A DNA stretch of 23,207 nucleotides from DASZZZ01 sp036260375 (GCA_036260375.1 DASZZZ010000012.1:1-23207); one strand, 5' to 3'; shown: positions 1-7,889, counted from the stretch's first letter. The notes: generated by a model not told the origin, from the letters alone. Numbers and translations are program-made.

Positions 1-1025
1 TGCTGCAGCGTCAGCGCGGTCCCCACGTAGCGCTGGTCCGCACGCTCCGTCACGAGCGTGGAGTACTGCGCGGAGTCGGCGACGACCGCGGCCCCCCACA
101 CGAGCGCGACCGCGAGCACGATCCCCGGCGACCGCCCGAACGTCAGCCCGATCAGAGCCGCGCACGTTCCCGAGACGGCGAGCGACCACAGGTTGAGGCG
201 GGCGCGGCCCCAGCGGTCGCCGAGCACGCCGCCCGCGTAGCACCCGACGGCGCCGACGCCGATGACGGCGAACGTCGCGGCGGCCGCGAACGCCCCGTCC
301 GTCGAACCGCTTTCCGCCAGCGACGCGCGGAAGAACACGACGAACCACGCCCACATCGCGTACAGCTCCCACATGTGGCCGAAGTAGCCGGCCGCGGCGA
401 GCATCACGTTGCGGTTGGCGAACGCCATGCGCGCCTGGCGGACGTCGAACGTCGCGCGCGGGAACGGGAACGGGCCCTCGCGCGCGAGGAGCCACACGAC
501 CGCGGCCCCCAGCGCGGTCGCGCACGAGGTTGCGACGATCACCGTGGGCCAGTCGAGACCGCCGAGCGCGTTGACGAGGTGCGGCAGCGCGCTCCCGATC
601 GTCAGCGCGCCGACCATGACGCCGAGCGCGGTGCCGCGGCCGGTCGTGAACCACGTCGCGATGAGCTTGAGCGCCGGAGGGTAGACGCCGGCGAGGAACG
701 CGCCGGTGGCAAAGCGCAGCGGGAGCGCGACGGCCGGGCCGTCGGCCGCCAGGAGCAGGACGTTGACCGCGGCCGCGCCGAGCGCGGAGACGATCATGAT
801 CGCTCGCACCGGCAGGACGTCCGACAGGTTGAGCAGCGACGACAGCACCGCCCCGGCGACGAACCCGAGCTGCACCGCGATCGTGAGCCACGCCGCGGCG
901 CCGTCGCTCAGCCCCCATTCGACGCGCAGCTGCGGCACGACCGCGGACGCGGAGAACCAGGTCGACATCGAGAGCACGAGCGCGAGCGCGAGGACCCCGA
1001 GCACGCGCGTCCGCGTGCCGCTCAC
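1..1025 (-). CDS. MFS transporter, 3' end cut by window edge
   Basis: The first 341 residues of a polytopic inner-membrane permease of the major facilitator superfamily can be read, and the gene runs off the left edge (family members are usually about 400 residues). About ten hydrophobic helices are visible, the first near residues 7-28 (VLGVLALALVLSMSTWFSAS). The loop GGVLGDRWGRARL in the second half matches the MFS motif A (G-x-x-x-D-R-x-G-R). The stretch GYFGHMWELYAMWAW at the start of the second half is familiar from bacterial MFS permeases of unknown substrate. The start is taken as GTG at 1025-1023 (MSGTRTRVLG), 28 bases after the stop of the upstream small membrane protein; the ribosome site is weak and GTG at 1004 is an alternative. 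The short gap suggests a two-gene operon with that protein. The family call is firm; the substrate cannot be told. Confidence 0.9.
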   Translation of the reverse strand, partial: MSGTRTRVLGVLALALVLSMSTWFSASAVVPQLRVEWGLSDGAAAWLTIAVQLGFVAGAVLSSLLNLSDVLPVRAIMIVSALGAAAVNVLLLAADGPAVALPLRFATGAFLAGVYPPALKLIATWFTTGRGTALGVMVGALTIGSALPHLVNALGGLDWPTVIVATSCATALGAAVVWLLAREGPFPFPRATFDVRQARMAFANRNVMLAAAGYFGHMWELYAMWAWFVVFFRASLAESGSTDGAFAAAATFAVIGVGAVGCYAGGVLGDRWGRARLNLWSLAVSGTCAALIGLTFGRSPGIVLAVALVWGAAVVADSAQYSTLVTERADQRYVGTALTLQ

Positions 1026-1053
1026 CCGCTCGGCGGTTCGTGTTCGGAGCGAC

Positions 1054-1509
1054 CTAGCCCCACGGCTTGTAGGTCATCAGGAACACGACGATCGTCATGA
1101 CCGCGAGGTCGATGCGCCCGACGTCGCGCAGCTTGACGAGGTGCGCGTTCGTGTCCGGGGACGCCGCGCCCCCGGCGACGCTCTGCTGCAGGCGTTCGGA
1201 CGTCGGCCCGATGACGGTCGCTCCCGTCACCATGGCGGCGACGATGCCGAGCAGGCCGCCGGCGACGAAGACGTGGTCGAAGCCCCACTCGCCGTCGATG
1301 ACCAGCCACAGCCCGCTGAGCAGCACGAGGATCGCGAGGGCCGGGAAGTACGCCTTGCCGAACGTCGTCCCGAGCGCCGCGAGCGCCGTCGTCTTCGTCG
1401 CGTCGCCGCGGCGCGCGGCCTGCTCCGCGAGCACCTGGAACACGATGCCCGTGCCGATCCACATGATGACGGCCATGACGTGAACGAACAGCACGATCCT
1501 GTACAGCAC
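1054..1509 (-). CDS. DUF2269-type integral membrane protein
   Basis: A 151-residue membrane protein with four predicted helices: about residues 4-25 (IVLFVHVMAVIMWIG), 52-70 (FPALAILVLLSGLWLVI), 78-100 and 130-147. A histidine and tryptophan lie in the first helix, as in DUF2269/CopD-like small membrane proteins. The function of DUF2269 is not established, so none is assigned. The frame stays open for 28 codons upstream, but GTG at 1509 is chosen because an excellent Shine-Dalgarno sequence (GAGGAGGG) sits just before it and because translation from there begins directly with the first helix. The gene precedes the MFS gene by 28 bases, so the two are probably co-transcribed. An inverted repeat lies about 100 bases upstream of the start. 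Confidence 0.8.
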   Translation of the reverse strand: MLYRIVLFVHVMAVIMWIGTGIVFQVLAEQAARRGDATKTTALAALGTTFGKAYFPALAILVLLSGLWLVIDGEWGFDHVFVAGGLLGIVAAMVTGATVIGPTSERLQQSVAGGAASPDTNAHLVKLRDVGRIDLAVMTIVVFLMTYKPWG

Positions 1510-1512
1510 AAT

Positions 1513-1520
1513 CCCTCCTC
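1513..1520 (-). promoter_or_regulatory. Strong ribosome binding site of the DUF2269-type gene
   Basis: The minus strand reads GAGGAGGG, then ATT, then GTG. This is the best Shine-Dalgarno match near this gene. It fixes the start at the GTG at 1509 rather than at the upstream in-frame ATG near 1593. Confidence 0.75.
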
Positions 1521-1604
1521 GGTGTGCACCCAACCCATGGTCGACGCGCGTCGTCGACGCCACCGGGATACTCGCGCCGCGGATGCCGGGCACGCCGGAC
1601 GCGA

Positions 1605-1647
1605 CGACGTCCGGACGACGGGCCGTGGCCCTGCCGTCCGGACGTCG
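1605..1647. promoter_or_regulatory. Inverted repeat with twin CGTCCGGACG palindromes (operator or terminator)
   Basis: Positions 1605-1617 and 1635-1647 are perfect reverse complements (13 bp) around a 17-base loop. Each arm contains the self-complementary decamer CGTCCGGACG (1608-1617 and 1635-1644). The element lies 15 bases past the stop codon of the RTX gene and about 100 bases before the start of the DUF2269/MFS pair, in the only sizeable gap between them. No T-run follows the stem on the minus strand, so a classical intrinsic terminator is not evident. Two identical palindromes with centres 27 bp apart would also suit binding of two repressor dimers. Either role is inference. Confidence 0.5.
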
Positions 1648-1662
1648 ACGTGGTGCTCTAGG

Positions 1663-4191
1663 TCAGGCCTCGCAATTCAGCGTCGACTCCGCGTCGACGC
1701 AGGTGTCGGTGTCGGCGCCGCCGTCGGCGCTGTCGACTCCCTCGTCGCCGTCGATGAAGTCGCCGCCCGCGCGCCCCTCGAGGACGTCGTCTCCGACGCG
1801 GCCCTCGAGACGGTTGCCGAGCGCGTCGCCGCGCATGAAGTCCGAGAACGCGGACCCGACGAGATTCTCGATCGACACGAGGCTGTCGGTCCCGTTGCCC
1901 TCCGCGAAGCCCCCCTCGAGGTCGGCCGTGACCGGCCGCGACGAGTCGACGAACGAGGCGGTGTCGACGCCGTCGCCCCCCACGAGCGCGTCGGCGCCGG
2001 TGCCGCCGATCAGCGTGTCGTTGCCGCCGAGGCCCACGAGGCTGTCGAGCCGCCGGCGCCCGTCGAAGACGTTGGCGCCCGCGTCGCCCGACATCTCGTC
2101 GGGACCGTCGGTCCCGTTGACGTTCTCGATCGTCGCGAGGGAGTCCGCGCCGTGGCCCTCGGACGTCCCCGCGGCGAGGTCGACGACGACGGGCGTGAGC
2201 GAGTCGCCGAAGTCGATCGTGTCCGACCCCTCGTCTCCGGTGTACGAGTCGTCGCCGACACCCGACGACAACAGGTCGTCGCCGGCGCCGCCGGCCGCGG
2301 CGTCGTTGCCCTTGTCGGTCGCGACGACGTCGTTGCCCTCTCCTCCGGCGACGGCGTCGTGGCCGGTGTCGCCGTCCACCGTGTCGTCTCCGCCGGAGCC
2401 GTCGACGCCGTCGTCGCCGAGGTTGCCGGAGATCGAGTTGGGTCCGGCGTCGCCGGTGAGGTTGTCGTCGAAGATCGAGCCGCGCACGTTCTCGATGCCC
2501 GAGATCGAGTCGGTCCCGTCACCGGTCGCGGCGCCGGCGCCGAGGTCCACGGCGACGGGGGCCGGCGCCTGCTGGTACTCGAGCGTGTCGACGCCCTCGC
2601 CGCCCTCGAAGTGGTCGTCGCCGCGGTTCGTGTCGAGCCTGTCGTCCCCGGCGCCCGCGTCGACCGTGTCGTTGCCCGATCCGCCGTTGAGGTCGTTCGC
2701 GTTGGCGTCGCCCTCGATCGTGTCGGACAGGCCCGAGCCCTGCACGTCCTCCACGTTGGTGAAGGTGTCGGAGCCGTCGCCGGTCGCGGTGCCGTCGGCG
2801 AGGCTGACGTCGACGGGAGCGTTCGAGCTCGAGAACTCGATCTCGTCCCTGTCGGTCGCGGGGCAGCCGTGCTCCGGATGACACCCGCGGCCGGAGCCGT
2901 CGACGACGTCGTCGCCGGCGCCGCCGTCGAGGTGGTCGATCCGGTCGTTTCCGCGGCCGTAGCCGCTCGGCCCGCCCTCGACGCGGTCGTTGCCGGCGCC
3001 GCTTCTGAGCGTGTCGGCGCCGCCGTTGCCCATGAGGTGGTTGGCGGCGGCGTCGCCGCTGATGATGTCGTTGCCGTTCGAGCCGAGCACGTCCTCGATG
3101 CCGCTCAGCGTGTCGGTGCCCATGCCGGCCGCAGACTGCGACACGAGGTTCACGACGACCGGACGACCCGACGAGTAGTCGACGCGATCGACGCCCGCGT
3201 CGCCCTCGAACGCGTCGTTGCCGATCGACGCGGAGACGACGTCGTCGCCGGCGCCGCCGGAGAGCGTGTTGTCGCCGAGCGACCCGTGCAACTGGTCGTC
3301 GCCGGCCCCGCCGGAGACGTCGTCGCCGCCGTCGAGAGCCCACAGGACGTTGTCGGCGTCGTCGCCGACGATGACGTCGGAATGGTTGCTGCCGACGACG
3401 ACCTCGAGGCCGCCGACCGAGTCGCTGCCCTCGCCCGTCGCCGTGCCCGCCGCGAGGTCGACCACGACGCCGGCGTCGCGCGTCCTGAAGATCACGGTGT
3501 CCGTGCCGTCGCCGCCCGCGATGGAGTCGTCGCCGCCGCGTCCGTAGAGCACGTCGTCGCCGCCCGCGCCGCGGACGTCGTCGTCGCCGCCCTCGCCGAC
3601 GGCGGTGTCGCGGTTCGCGCCGCCGTCCAGCGCGTCGGCGCCGCGGCCGCCGGCGAGCCAGTCTCGCCCGCTCCCGGCCGCGAGCGAGTCGGCGCCGTCG
3701 CCGCCGCCGAGGTCGTCCTGGCCCGCGTCGCCCGCGAGGGCGTCGTCGCCGTCGGCGCCGACGAGGTCGTCGCGCCCGATGCCGCCCCGGAGACGGTCGT
3801 CGTCCGCGCCGCCGCCGAGATCGTCGTCGCCCTTCTCGCCCGCGACGACGTCGTGGCCGCCGCCTGCGTTCACCGAGTCGTCGCCGGGCCCCGCGCACAC
3901 GACGTCGTCTCCGCCGCGCCCGTAGACCTGGTCGTTGCCGCCGCCGGCCACGACGACGTCGCGCCCGCCGGTTCCCGTTATCTCGTCGCGCACTCCGGTG
4001 CCGGTGATCGTGGCGCGATGGCCGTTGCAGCTCTCCGCGGCATGGGCGGCCGGCACGGCCGCGTACGCCGCGACGACCGCGAGCGCGGCCCCCAACGAGG
4101 CACGCCGGCGCGCGAGACGCGCGCCCGGCCGGGCCGCGGTCGGCGTCGGGGTCCTCGACTTGCGGAGCAGTACGAACCTGGAGTTCGTCAC
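1663..4191 (-). CDS. Secreted RTX-type calcium-binding repeat protein
   Basis: An 842-residue protein built almost entirely of glycine/aspartate-rich RTX nonapeptides (GGxGxDxUx, for example GRGGDDVVCA and GGAGDDVVSA), which in this superfamily bind Ca2+ and fold as a beta-roll outside the cell. Residues 28-51 look like a signal peptide: an arginine cluster (ARLARRR), a hydrophobic core, then AHA before AE as a likely cleavage site. RTX blocks alternate with six copies of a module of about 50 residues starting near 232, 336, 450, 537, 659 and 746, each reading roughly V-x-V-D-L-x-x-G-x-A-x-G-x-G-x-D-x-L-x-x-I-E-N-V-x-G-S. Cysteines are few: C55, C99, a CHPEHGC insert near 437-443, and C831/C840 at the C-terminus. 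There is no catalytic domain, so this is more likely a structural or adhesive surface protein than a toxin. GTG at 4191 is preceded by GGGGAAGG. No dedicated type I secretion genes are in view. Confidence 0.9.
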   Translation of the reverse strand: MTNSRFVLLRKSRTPTPTAARPGARLARRRASLGAALAVVAAYAAVPAAHAAESCNGHRATITGTGVRDEITGTGGRDVVVAGGGNDQVYGRGGDDVVCAGPGDDSVNAGGGHDVVAGEKGDDDLGGGADDDRLRGGIGRDDLVGADGDDALAGDAGQDDLGGGDGADSLAAGSGRDWLAGGRGADALDGGANRDTAVGEGGDDDVRGAGGDDVLYGRGGDDSIAGGDGTDTVIFRTRDAGVVVDLAAGTATGEGSDSVGGLEVVVGSNHSDVIVGDDADNVLWALDGGDDVSGGAGDDQLHGSLGDNTLSGGAGDDVVSASIGNDAFEGDAGVDRVDYSSGRPVVVNLVSQSAAGMGTDTLSGIEDVLGSNGNDIISGDAAANHLMGNGGADTLRSGAGNDRVEGGPSGYGRGNDRIDHLDGGAGDDVVDGSGRGCHPEHGCPATDRDEIEFSSSNAPVDVSLADGTATGDGSDTFTNVEDVQGSGLSDTIEGDANANDLNGGSGNDTVDAGAGDDRLDTNRGDDHFEGGEGVDTLEYQQAPAPVAVDLGAGAATGDGTDSISGIENVRGSIFDDNLTGDAGPNSISGNLGDDGVDGSGGDDTVDGDTGHDAVAGGEGNDVVATDKGNDAAAGGAGDDLLSSGVGDDSYTGDEGSDTIDFGDSLTPVVVDLAAGTSEGHGADSLATIENVNGTDGPDEMSGDAGANVFDGRRRLDSLVGLGGNDTLIGGTGADALVGGDGVDTASFVDSSRPVTADLEGGFAEGNGTDSLVSIENLVGSAFSDFMRGDALGNRLEGRVGDDVLEGRAGGDFIDGDEGVDSADGGADTDTCVDAESTLNCEA
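1690..4014 (-). repeat. RTX nonapeptide blocks and six alternating modules
   Basis: This is the repetitive coding part of the RTX gene. At DNA level it shows as recurrent cgtcgtcgccg-like strings on the plus strand. Tandem GD-rich nonapeptides are broken by six diverged copies of a module of about 50 residues (near residues 232, 336, 450, 537, 659 and 746). The repeats are coding and diverged, not a tandem DNA satellite. Confidence 0.8.
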
Positions 4192-4197
4192 TAGATG

Positions 4198-4205
4198 CCT
4201 TCCCC
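4198..4205 (-). promoter_or_regulatory. Ribosome binding site of the RTX gene
   Basis: GGGGAAGG on the minus strand, six bases before the GTG start at 4191. It supports the GTG start, which puts a normal export signal near the N-terminus. I see no convincing -35/-10 pair in the upstream gap (4192-4397). Confidence 0.5.
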
Positions 4206-4397
4206 GGCGCCGCCCTCGCGGCCCGCCTCTCGTCCGTTGACTCGACTGTGGACCGCGACGGCGGCGACCACAACGGGGGTCAGTCGGATCCGCCCCTTTT
4301 GTCGGTGCTGCCTCGGTCCGTCACGAACGTAGGGCGCGGGCGCAACGCGGTCTGTCGGCCGGACGACACCCGCGCGGTCCGATCGCCGACGCGGCGG

Positions 4398-4490
4398 CTA
4401 CGGCAGCCGCGCCGTCGCGGCCTTCAGCGCCTCCTTGGACATGCGATCCCGACGCCGGTCGACGAACGCTCGCACGGCCGCGGGGTTCGT
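4398..4490 (-). other. In-frame, coding-like 30-codon tail behind the M36 stop
   Basis: Directly after the TAG that ends the peptidase gene, the same frame stays open for 30 codons before a second TAG (4398-4400). It reads TNPAAVRAFVDRRRDRMSKE and on through ALKAATARLP. By hand count about 27 of 30 third positions are G or C, as in the real genes here. It could be a former C-terminus cut off by a nonsense change, a readthrough extension, or a 25-residue peptide starting at an internal GTG. In GC-rich DNA 30 open codons can also arise by chance. The rest of the gap, 4192-4397, shows no gene that I can support. Confidence 0.3.
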
Positions 4491-7139
4491 CTAGGTCTCC
4501 GCGGTCAGCTTCCAGCGGTTGAGCTTGCCGGCGTCGAGCGCCGCCTCGTCGGTCACGGTCAGCGTCCACTCACCCCCGGCGGGGTCGCCCACGAACGCGG
4601 CGAGCGGGCCGTCGTCGGACGTGTAGGTCGCGATCACGTTGTCGGCGTCCTCGCCGGAACGGTCGTGGACGACGACGTCGCGGCCCGACGGGCCGCGCAG
4701 CGCGATCACGAGGTCGCCCACGTAGGTGTGCGTGACGTCGAGCTCGAGCGTGAGCCGCGCGATCGCGCCCGACGCGGCGAGCTCGGCCCGGCTCTCGACG
4801 CCGGCGGCGTCGTCCGGTATGCGCAGGCCGGGACGGACCTCGACCGAGGCCGACGGACGCGCCGCGCCGATCCCCACCGCGAGGCTCCACGAGCGCAGCG
4901 TGCCGACGTCGACGGCGGCGTGGTCCGAGACGTGGAGCTCCCACGTCCCGTCGGCGCGGCCCCCCGCGAGCGCGCCGAGGCCGTCGTGCGACGCGGACGA
5001 CCACGTCTGGACGAGGTCGTCCTCGCGCCCGCCGGCGCGGTGATGCAGCGTGACGCGCGCGCCGCCGGGCGCGACCAGCGCCACGACGAGGTCGCCGCGG
5101 TAGGTGTGCTCGATCTCGACCGAGACCTCGACCGACGCGATCGTCCCCGGGGCCGACAGCGTCAGCGCGCTCACGACGCCGTTGTCGTCGTCGTCGGGGA
5201 TCGCGAGGTTCGGGCTCGCCGACGCGCGCACGACCGCGTCGCTCTCGGGCTCGGGCGCGACCGGGGGCTCGAAGTCGGCGACGATGCCGGACAACGTGTC
5301 TCCGTTGGTGCGCGCGTTCGGACCCATGCCGAAGCGGGCGAACGCCTCCCAGATGCCGCGCTCGAGCGACGCGGCGGCGCCGGCGTCGAGCTGCGCGGCG
5401 TGGTCGCGCGCCGCGACCAGGATCGCGTCGCGCATCGCGAGCATGCTCGGGTTCGCCGCCGACAGCTTGAGCGCGTCGACGACGAGCTGCGCGCCGAGCT
5501 CGGTGCCGATGCGGCGGTTCATCGCGAGCAGCGCCGCGCACCAGATCTCGCCGATGTCGTGGACCTCCGACGCGCGCGACGTGCCGACGTCCGCGTACGT
5601 CAGCGGGAAGGCCTCGTCGTAGCGGTGACGGCGGATCCCGAGCGTCGAGCGCACGACCCACGACCCGACGGTCGTGCGCCCGTTGATGACGCACGCCATG
5701 TAGTCACCCCAACCCTCGCCCATGCCGCCGGACTGCGGCCCATCGAGCGACGTCGTGTCGAGCGGGCCGCCTACGAGCCGGTTGGTCAGGCCGTGCGTGT
5801 ACTCGTGTATGACGACGTCGCCGTCGAGCGCGGTGTGCCGGCCGGTGCGCGACACCAGCCCCATGTTCATCTCGGGGGCCGCGCCGTCCGCGGGCGTGCG
5901 CATGTTCGCGGTGCCCCACACGGTCCCTGGATGGACGATCGCGCGCACCGCGTCCGCGGCGCGACCGCCGCGCCCGCGGTTGTCGCGCTGGAAGTTCCCG
6001 TCGGGCTCGCGAAAGCCGAGCACGTAGAGCGCGTCGTGCATGAGACCGCAGAGCGCGAGCAGGTTCACGCGCAGCTGGTCGTCGTCCTGCGCGCCGGGCG
6101 TCGGGTCGAACACCGCGGTCTCGCCGTCGAGGCGGGCGCGCGCGGCGCTGCCGTCGGCGAGGACCGCGCGCGCGTTGAAGCCGTCGGTCGTCCCGCCCGA
6201 GAGCCAGTCGTCGGGGAAGCCGTCGGGCAGCGACGCGCGCGGCGTGAACGGGTAGCGGTCGAGCGGCAGCGGCAGCTCGACGGTCTGCGGCGCGCTGCCG
6301 CCGTCGGGCAGGAACACACGCGCGCGGCCCACGATCGCCCATGCGAGCTGACGGCACAGCAGGATGCGGCCGTCGCCCGCGTCGACGAGCACGCGGTACT
6401 GCGGTCCCGCGGGGACCGACAGGACCATGTGCCAGCACAGCCGCACGTCGCCGTCGAGCGGGAACCACACGAGCGACACGGTGACCTGGCCCTCGAACGG
6501 CGCGACGTCGAACGTGACGGCCTGGTCGGCGCGGCCCGGGTGCACGATCGTCGCGACCGGGTTCAGCGCGCCGACGTCGAGCTCCGGGTCGGACATCGGC
6601 TGGCCGAACGGATCGGTCGCCTCCTCGTCGTCGGGCCGCGCGACGTGCTCCGCGCCGCGGCGCAGGGCGTCCTCGGGAGTGAGCACGGGCGCGACCGCGA
6701 TCTCGCCCTCGATCGAGTGCGTCCGGCCCGCGACCTCGGTTATGCGGCCCTCGGGATCGAAACGCACCGTCTCGGTCGCCTCGTACACCGGGATGCCCTT
6801 GTAGTGCTGGCGGAGGTGGACGGCGACCGAGCCGGTCGACGTCTGCTGGTACTCGGGGTCGGCGACGAACTCCGGCGGCTGCTCCGCCGTGAGGCCGAGC
6901 GCGCCGCCGATGTGCTGGACGTGGGACAGCGCGCGCTGGACGTAGTCGCCGCCGCCCGGCTCGGCGCCGTCGCTCACGACGACCGCGGCGTTGCCGGTGC
7001 GCGAGTCGAAGCTCACGATACGGACGCTCTGCTCCTCGGGCAGCGCGGCGGACGCGTCGTCGGCGTGCGCATGCAGCTCGCGCCGGCGGTCGTCGTCGGT
7101 GCGGTCGACGTGCTCCCTGACGTCGATCTCCTTGGCCAT
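4491..7139 (-). CDS. M36 (fungalysin-type) metallopeptidase with two P domains
   Basis: An 882-residue zinc endopeptidase. The N-terminal part (about 60-270) resembles the FTP propeptide of M4/M36 peptidases (for example HYKGIPVYEATETVRFDPEG near 112-131). The catalytic M36 region covers about 290-610 with the zinc motif HEYTH at 445-449 (the two histidines as ligands, E446 as general base) and the downstream GMGEGWGDY at 472-480, whose E475 is the expected third ligand. Two proprotein-convertase P domains follow in tandem (about 635-757 and 762-882), each with an HTY-x-GDL-V-x-AL core and ending in a W-x-L strand. Such domains usually aid folding or substrate binding of secreted proteases. 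Unusually, the N-terminus MAKEIDVREHVDRTDDDRRR is charged and polar with no signal peptide. ATG at 7139 has a clear AAAGGAG ribosome site 8 bases upstream. The gene follows the TauE gene by 27 bases and probably shares its transcript. Confidence 0.92.
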   Translation of the reverse strand: MAKEIDVREHVDRTDDDRRRELHAHADDASAALPEEQSVRIVSFDSRTGNAAVVVSDGAEPGGGDYVQRALSHVQHIGGALGLTAEQPPEFVADPEYQQTSTGSVAVHLRQHYKGIPVYEATETVRFDPEGRITEVAGRTHSIEGEIAVAPVLTPEDALRRGAEHVARPDDEEATDPFGQPMSDPELDVGALNPVATIVHPGRADQAVTFDVAPFEGQVTVSLVWFPLDGDVRLCWHMVLSVPAGPQYRVLVDAGDGRILLCRQLAWAIVGRARVFLPDGGSAPQTVELPLPLDRYPFTPRASLPDGFPDDWLSGGTTDGFNARAVLADGSAARARLDGETAVFDPTPGAQDDDQLRVNLLALCGLMHDALYVLGFREPDGNFQRDNRGRGGRAADAVRAIVHPGTVWGTANMRTPADGAAPEMNMGLVSRTGRHTALDGDVVIHEYTHGLTNRLVGGPLDTTSLDGPQSGGMGEGWGDYMACVINGRTTVGSWVVRSTLGIRRHRYDEAFPLTYADVGTSRASEVHDIGEIWCAALLAMNRRIGTELGAQLVVDALKLSAANPSMLAMRDAILVAARDHAAQLDAGAAASLERGIWEAFARFGMGPNARTNGDTLSGIVADFEPPVAPEPESDAVVRASASPNLAIPDDDDNGVVSALTLSAPGTIASVEVSVEIEHTYRGDLVVALVAPGGARVTLHHRAGGREDDLVQTWSSASHDGLGALAGGRADGTWELHVSDHAAVDVGTLRSWSLAVGIGAARPSASVEVRPGLRIPDDAAGVESRAELAASGAIARLTLELDVTHTYVGDLVIALRGPSGRDVVVHDRSGEDADNVIATYTSDDGPLAAFVGDPAGGEWTLTVTDEAALDAGKLNRWKLTAET

Positions 7140-7147
7140 CTCTGTCG

Positions 7148-7154
7148 CTCCTTT
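7148..7154 (-). promoter_or_regulatory. Ribosome binding site of the M36 peptidase gene
   Basis: AAAGGAG on the minus strand, 8 bases before the ATG at 7139. It is the best ribosome site in the large cluster, whose other internal genes rely on overlaps. It also makes a longer N-terminus carrying a signal peptide unlikely. Confidence 0.7.
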
Positions 7155-7166
7155 CCGCCCCCGCCG

Positions 7167-7889
7167 TCAGCCGACGAAGATCCGGACGACGTAGCCGGTC
7201 ATGACCGCCCAGAACACGACCGCGTACCTCTGCTCTCCCATGCGACGGTTCAGCGTGCGCCCGATCACCGTCGCCACGATCATCAACGGGACCGCGGCGA
7301 GCGCGACGCTCGCGTCGTCGCGGCCCAGCAGCGACGCCTCCGCGAACACCGACGCCTTGGCGACGTCGCCGGCGAGCGACACGAGCGTCGCGGCCCCCGC
7401 CGTGTGCTCGCGGTCGAGACCGAGCGCGCGCGCCGCGACGCCCTTGAGCGGACCGCTCGTGCCGGCGAAGCCCGACGTCGCGCCCGACGCGAGCGCGAGC
7501 GCGGGCACCGCCGCGCCGCGTACGAGACGATCGCGACGCGCGCGGGCGCGCTCGCCCGCGAGCGAGCTCACGATCGCGACCGCGACGCCGACGTCGACGA
7601 GCCGCTCGGGGGCCGCCACGAGCAGCGACGCGCCGGCGGCCGCGCCGACCGCGGTCAGCAGCGCGACGACGATCGACGCGCGCACCGGCAGCGCGTCGCG
7701 GTAGGCGACGACCTTGACGACGTTGTTGACGGCGAGCACGAGCGCGGCGAACGCGACGCCCTCCTTGGTTCCCAGCGCGAGCACCGCGACGGGCACGAGC
7801 AGCAGCGAACCGCCGAGCCCGACGGTCGCCGACACTCCGCACGCGAGCACGACCGCGACGAGGACTGCGACCGCCTCGACGCCGTTCAC
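7167..7889 (-). CDS. TauE/SafE-family membrane permease
   Basis: A 240-residue polytopic membrane protein of the TauE/SafE (DUF81) family, whose characterised members export sulfite, sulfoacetate or related organosulfur anions; the substrate here is unknown. About eight hydrophobic segments are visible in two halves. The first half has the glycine motif TVGLGGSLLLVPVAVLALG and the second the equivalent SGATSGFAGTSGPLKGVAAR, both typical of the family. The length fits the usual 240-270 residues. The GTG start at 7889 overlaps the TGA of the preceding giant gene (GTGA, 4 bases), so translation is coupled to it; the open frame upstream of this GTG is an arginine-rich shadow. The role of an anion exporter beside propeller proteins is unclear. 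The family call is firm. Confidence 0.88.
   Translation of the reverse strand: MNGVEAVAVLVAVVLACGVSATVGLGGSLLLVPVAVLALGTKEGVAFAALVLAVNNVVKVVAYRDALPVRASIVVALLTAVGAAAGASLLVAAPERLVDVGVAVAIVSSLAGERARARRDRLVRGAAVPALALASGATSGFAGTSGPLKGVAARALGLDREHTAGAATLVSLAGDVAKASVFAEASLLGRDDASVALAAVPLMIVATVIGRTLNRRMGEQRYAVVFWAVMTGYVVRIFVG

Noticed and set aside
1690..4014. Repetitive DNA resembling a tandem or CRISPR-like array
   Set aside because: The repeats are short, diverged and in frame as RTX nonapeptides; there is no constant repeat with unique spacers.
706..4194. Plus-strand open frame of 1,162 codons, valine/alanine-rich
   Set aside because: It is antisense to the RTX repeats and to the two membrane genes, and its apparent repetitiveness (VVA-G-A) mirrors the GD-rich repeats on the other strand.
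2519..4273. Minus-strand arginine-rich 584-codon frame
   Set aside because: It is the shifted frame of the RTX repeats, which gives poly-Arg strings of no protein-like character.
4192..4397. Promoter for the RTX gene in the upstream gap
   Set aside because: Several TTG- or TA-containing strings occur on the minus strand, but none gives a credible -35/-10 pair at proper spacing.
4394..4410. Small hairpin GCGGCT-ACGGC-AGCCGC after the M36 gene
   Set aside because: The stem is only 6 bp with no following T-run, and such stems are common by chance at this GC content, so it is not called a terminator.
4321..4569. Minus-strand 82-codon frame between the RTX and M36 genes
   Set aside because: It overlaps the end of the M36 gene in another frame, has a low-complexity Arg/Ala composition and no good ribosome site.
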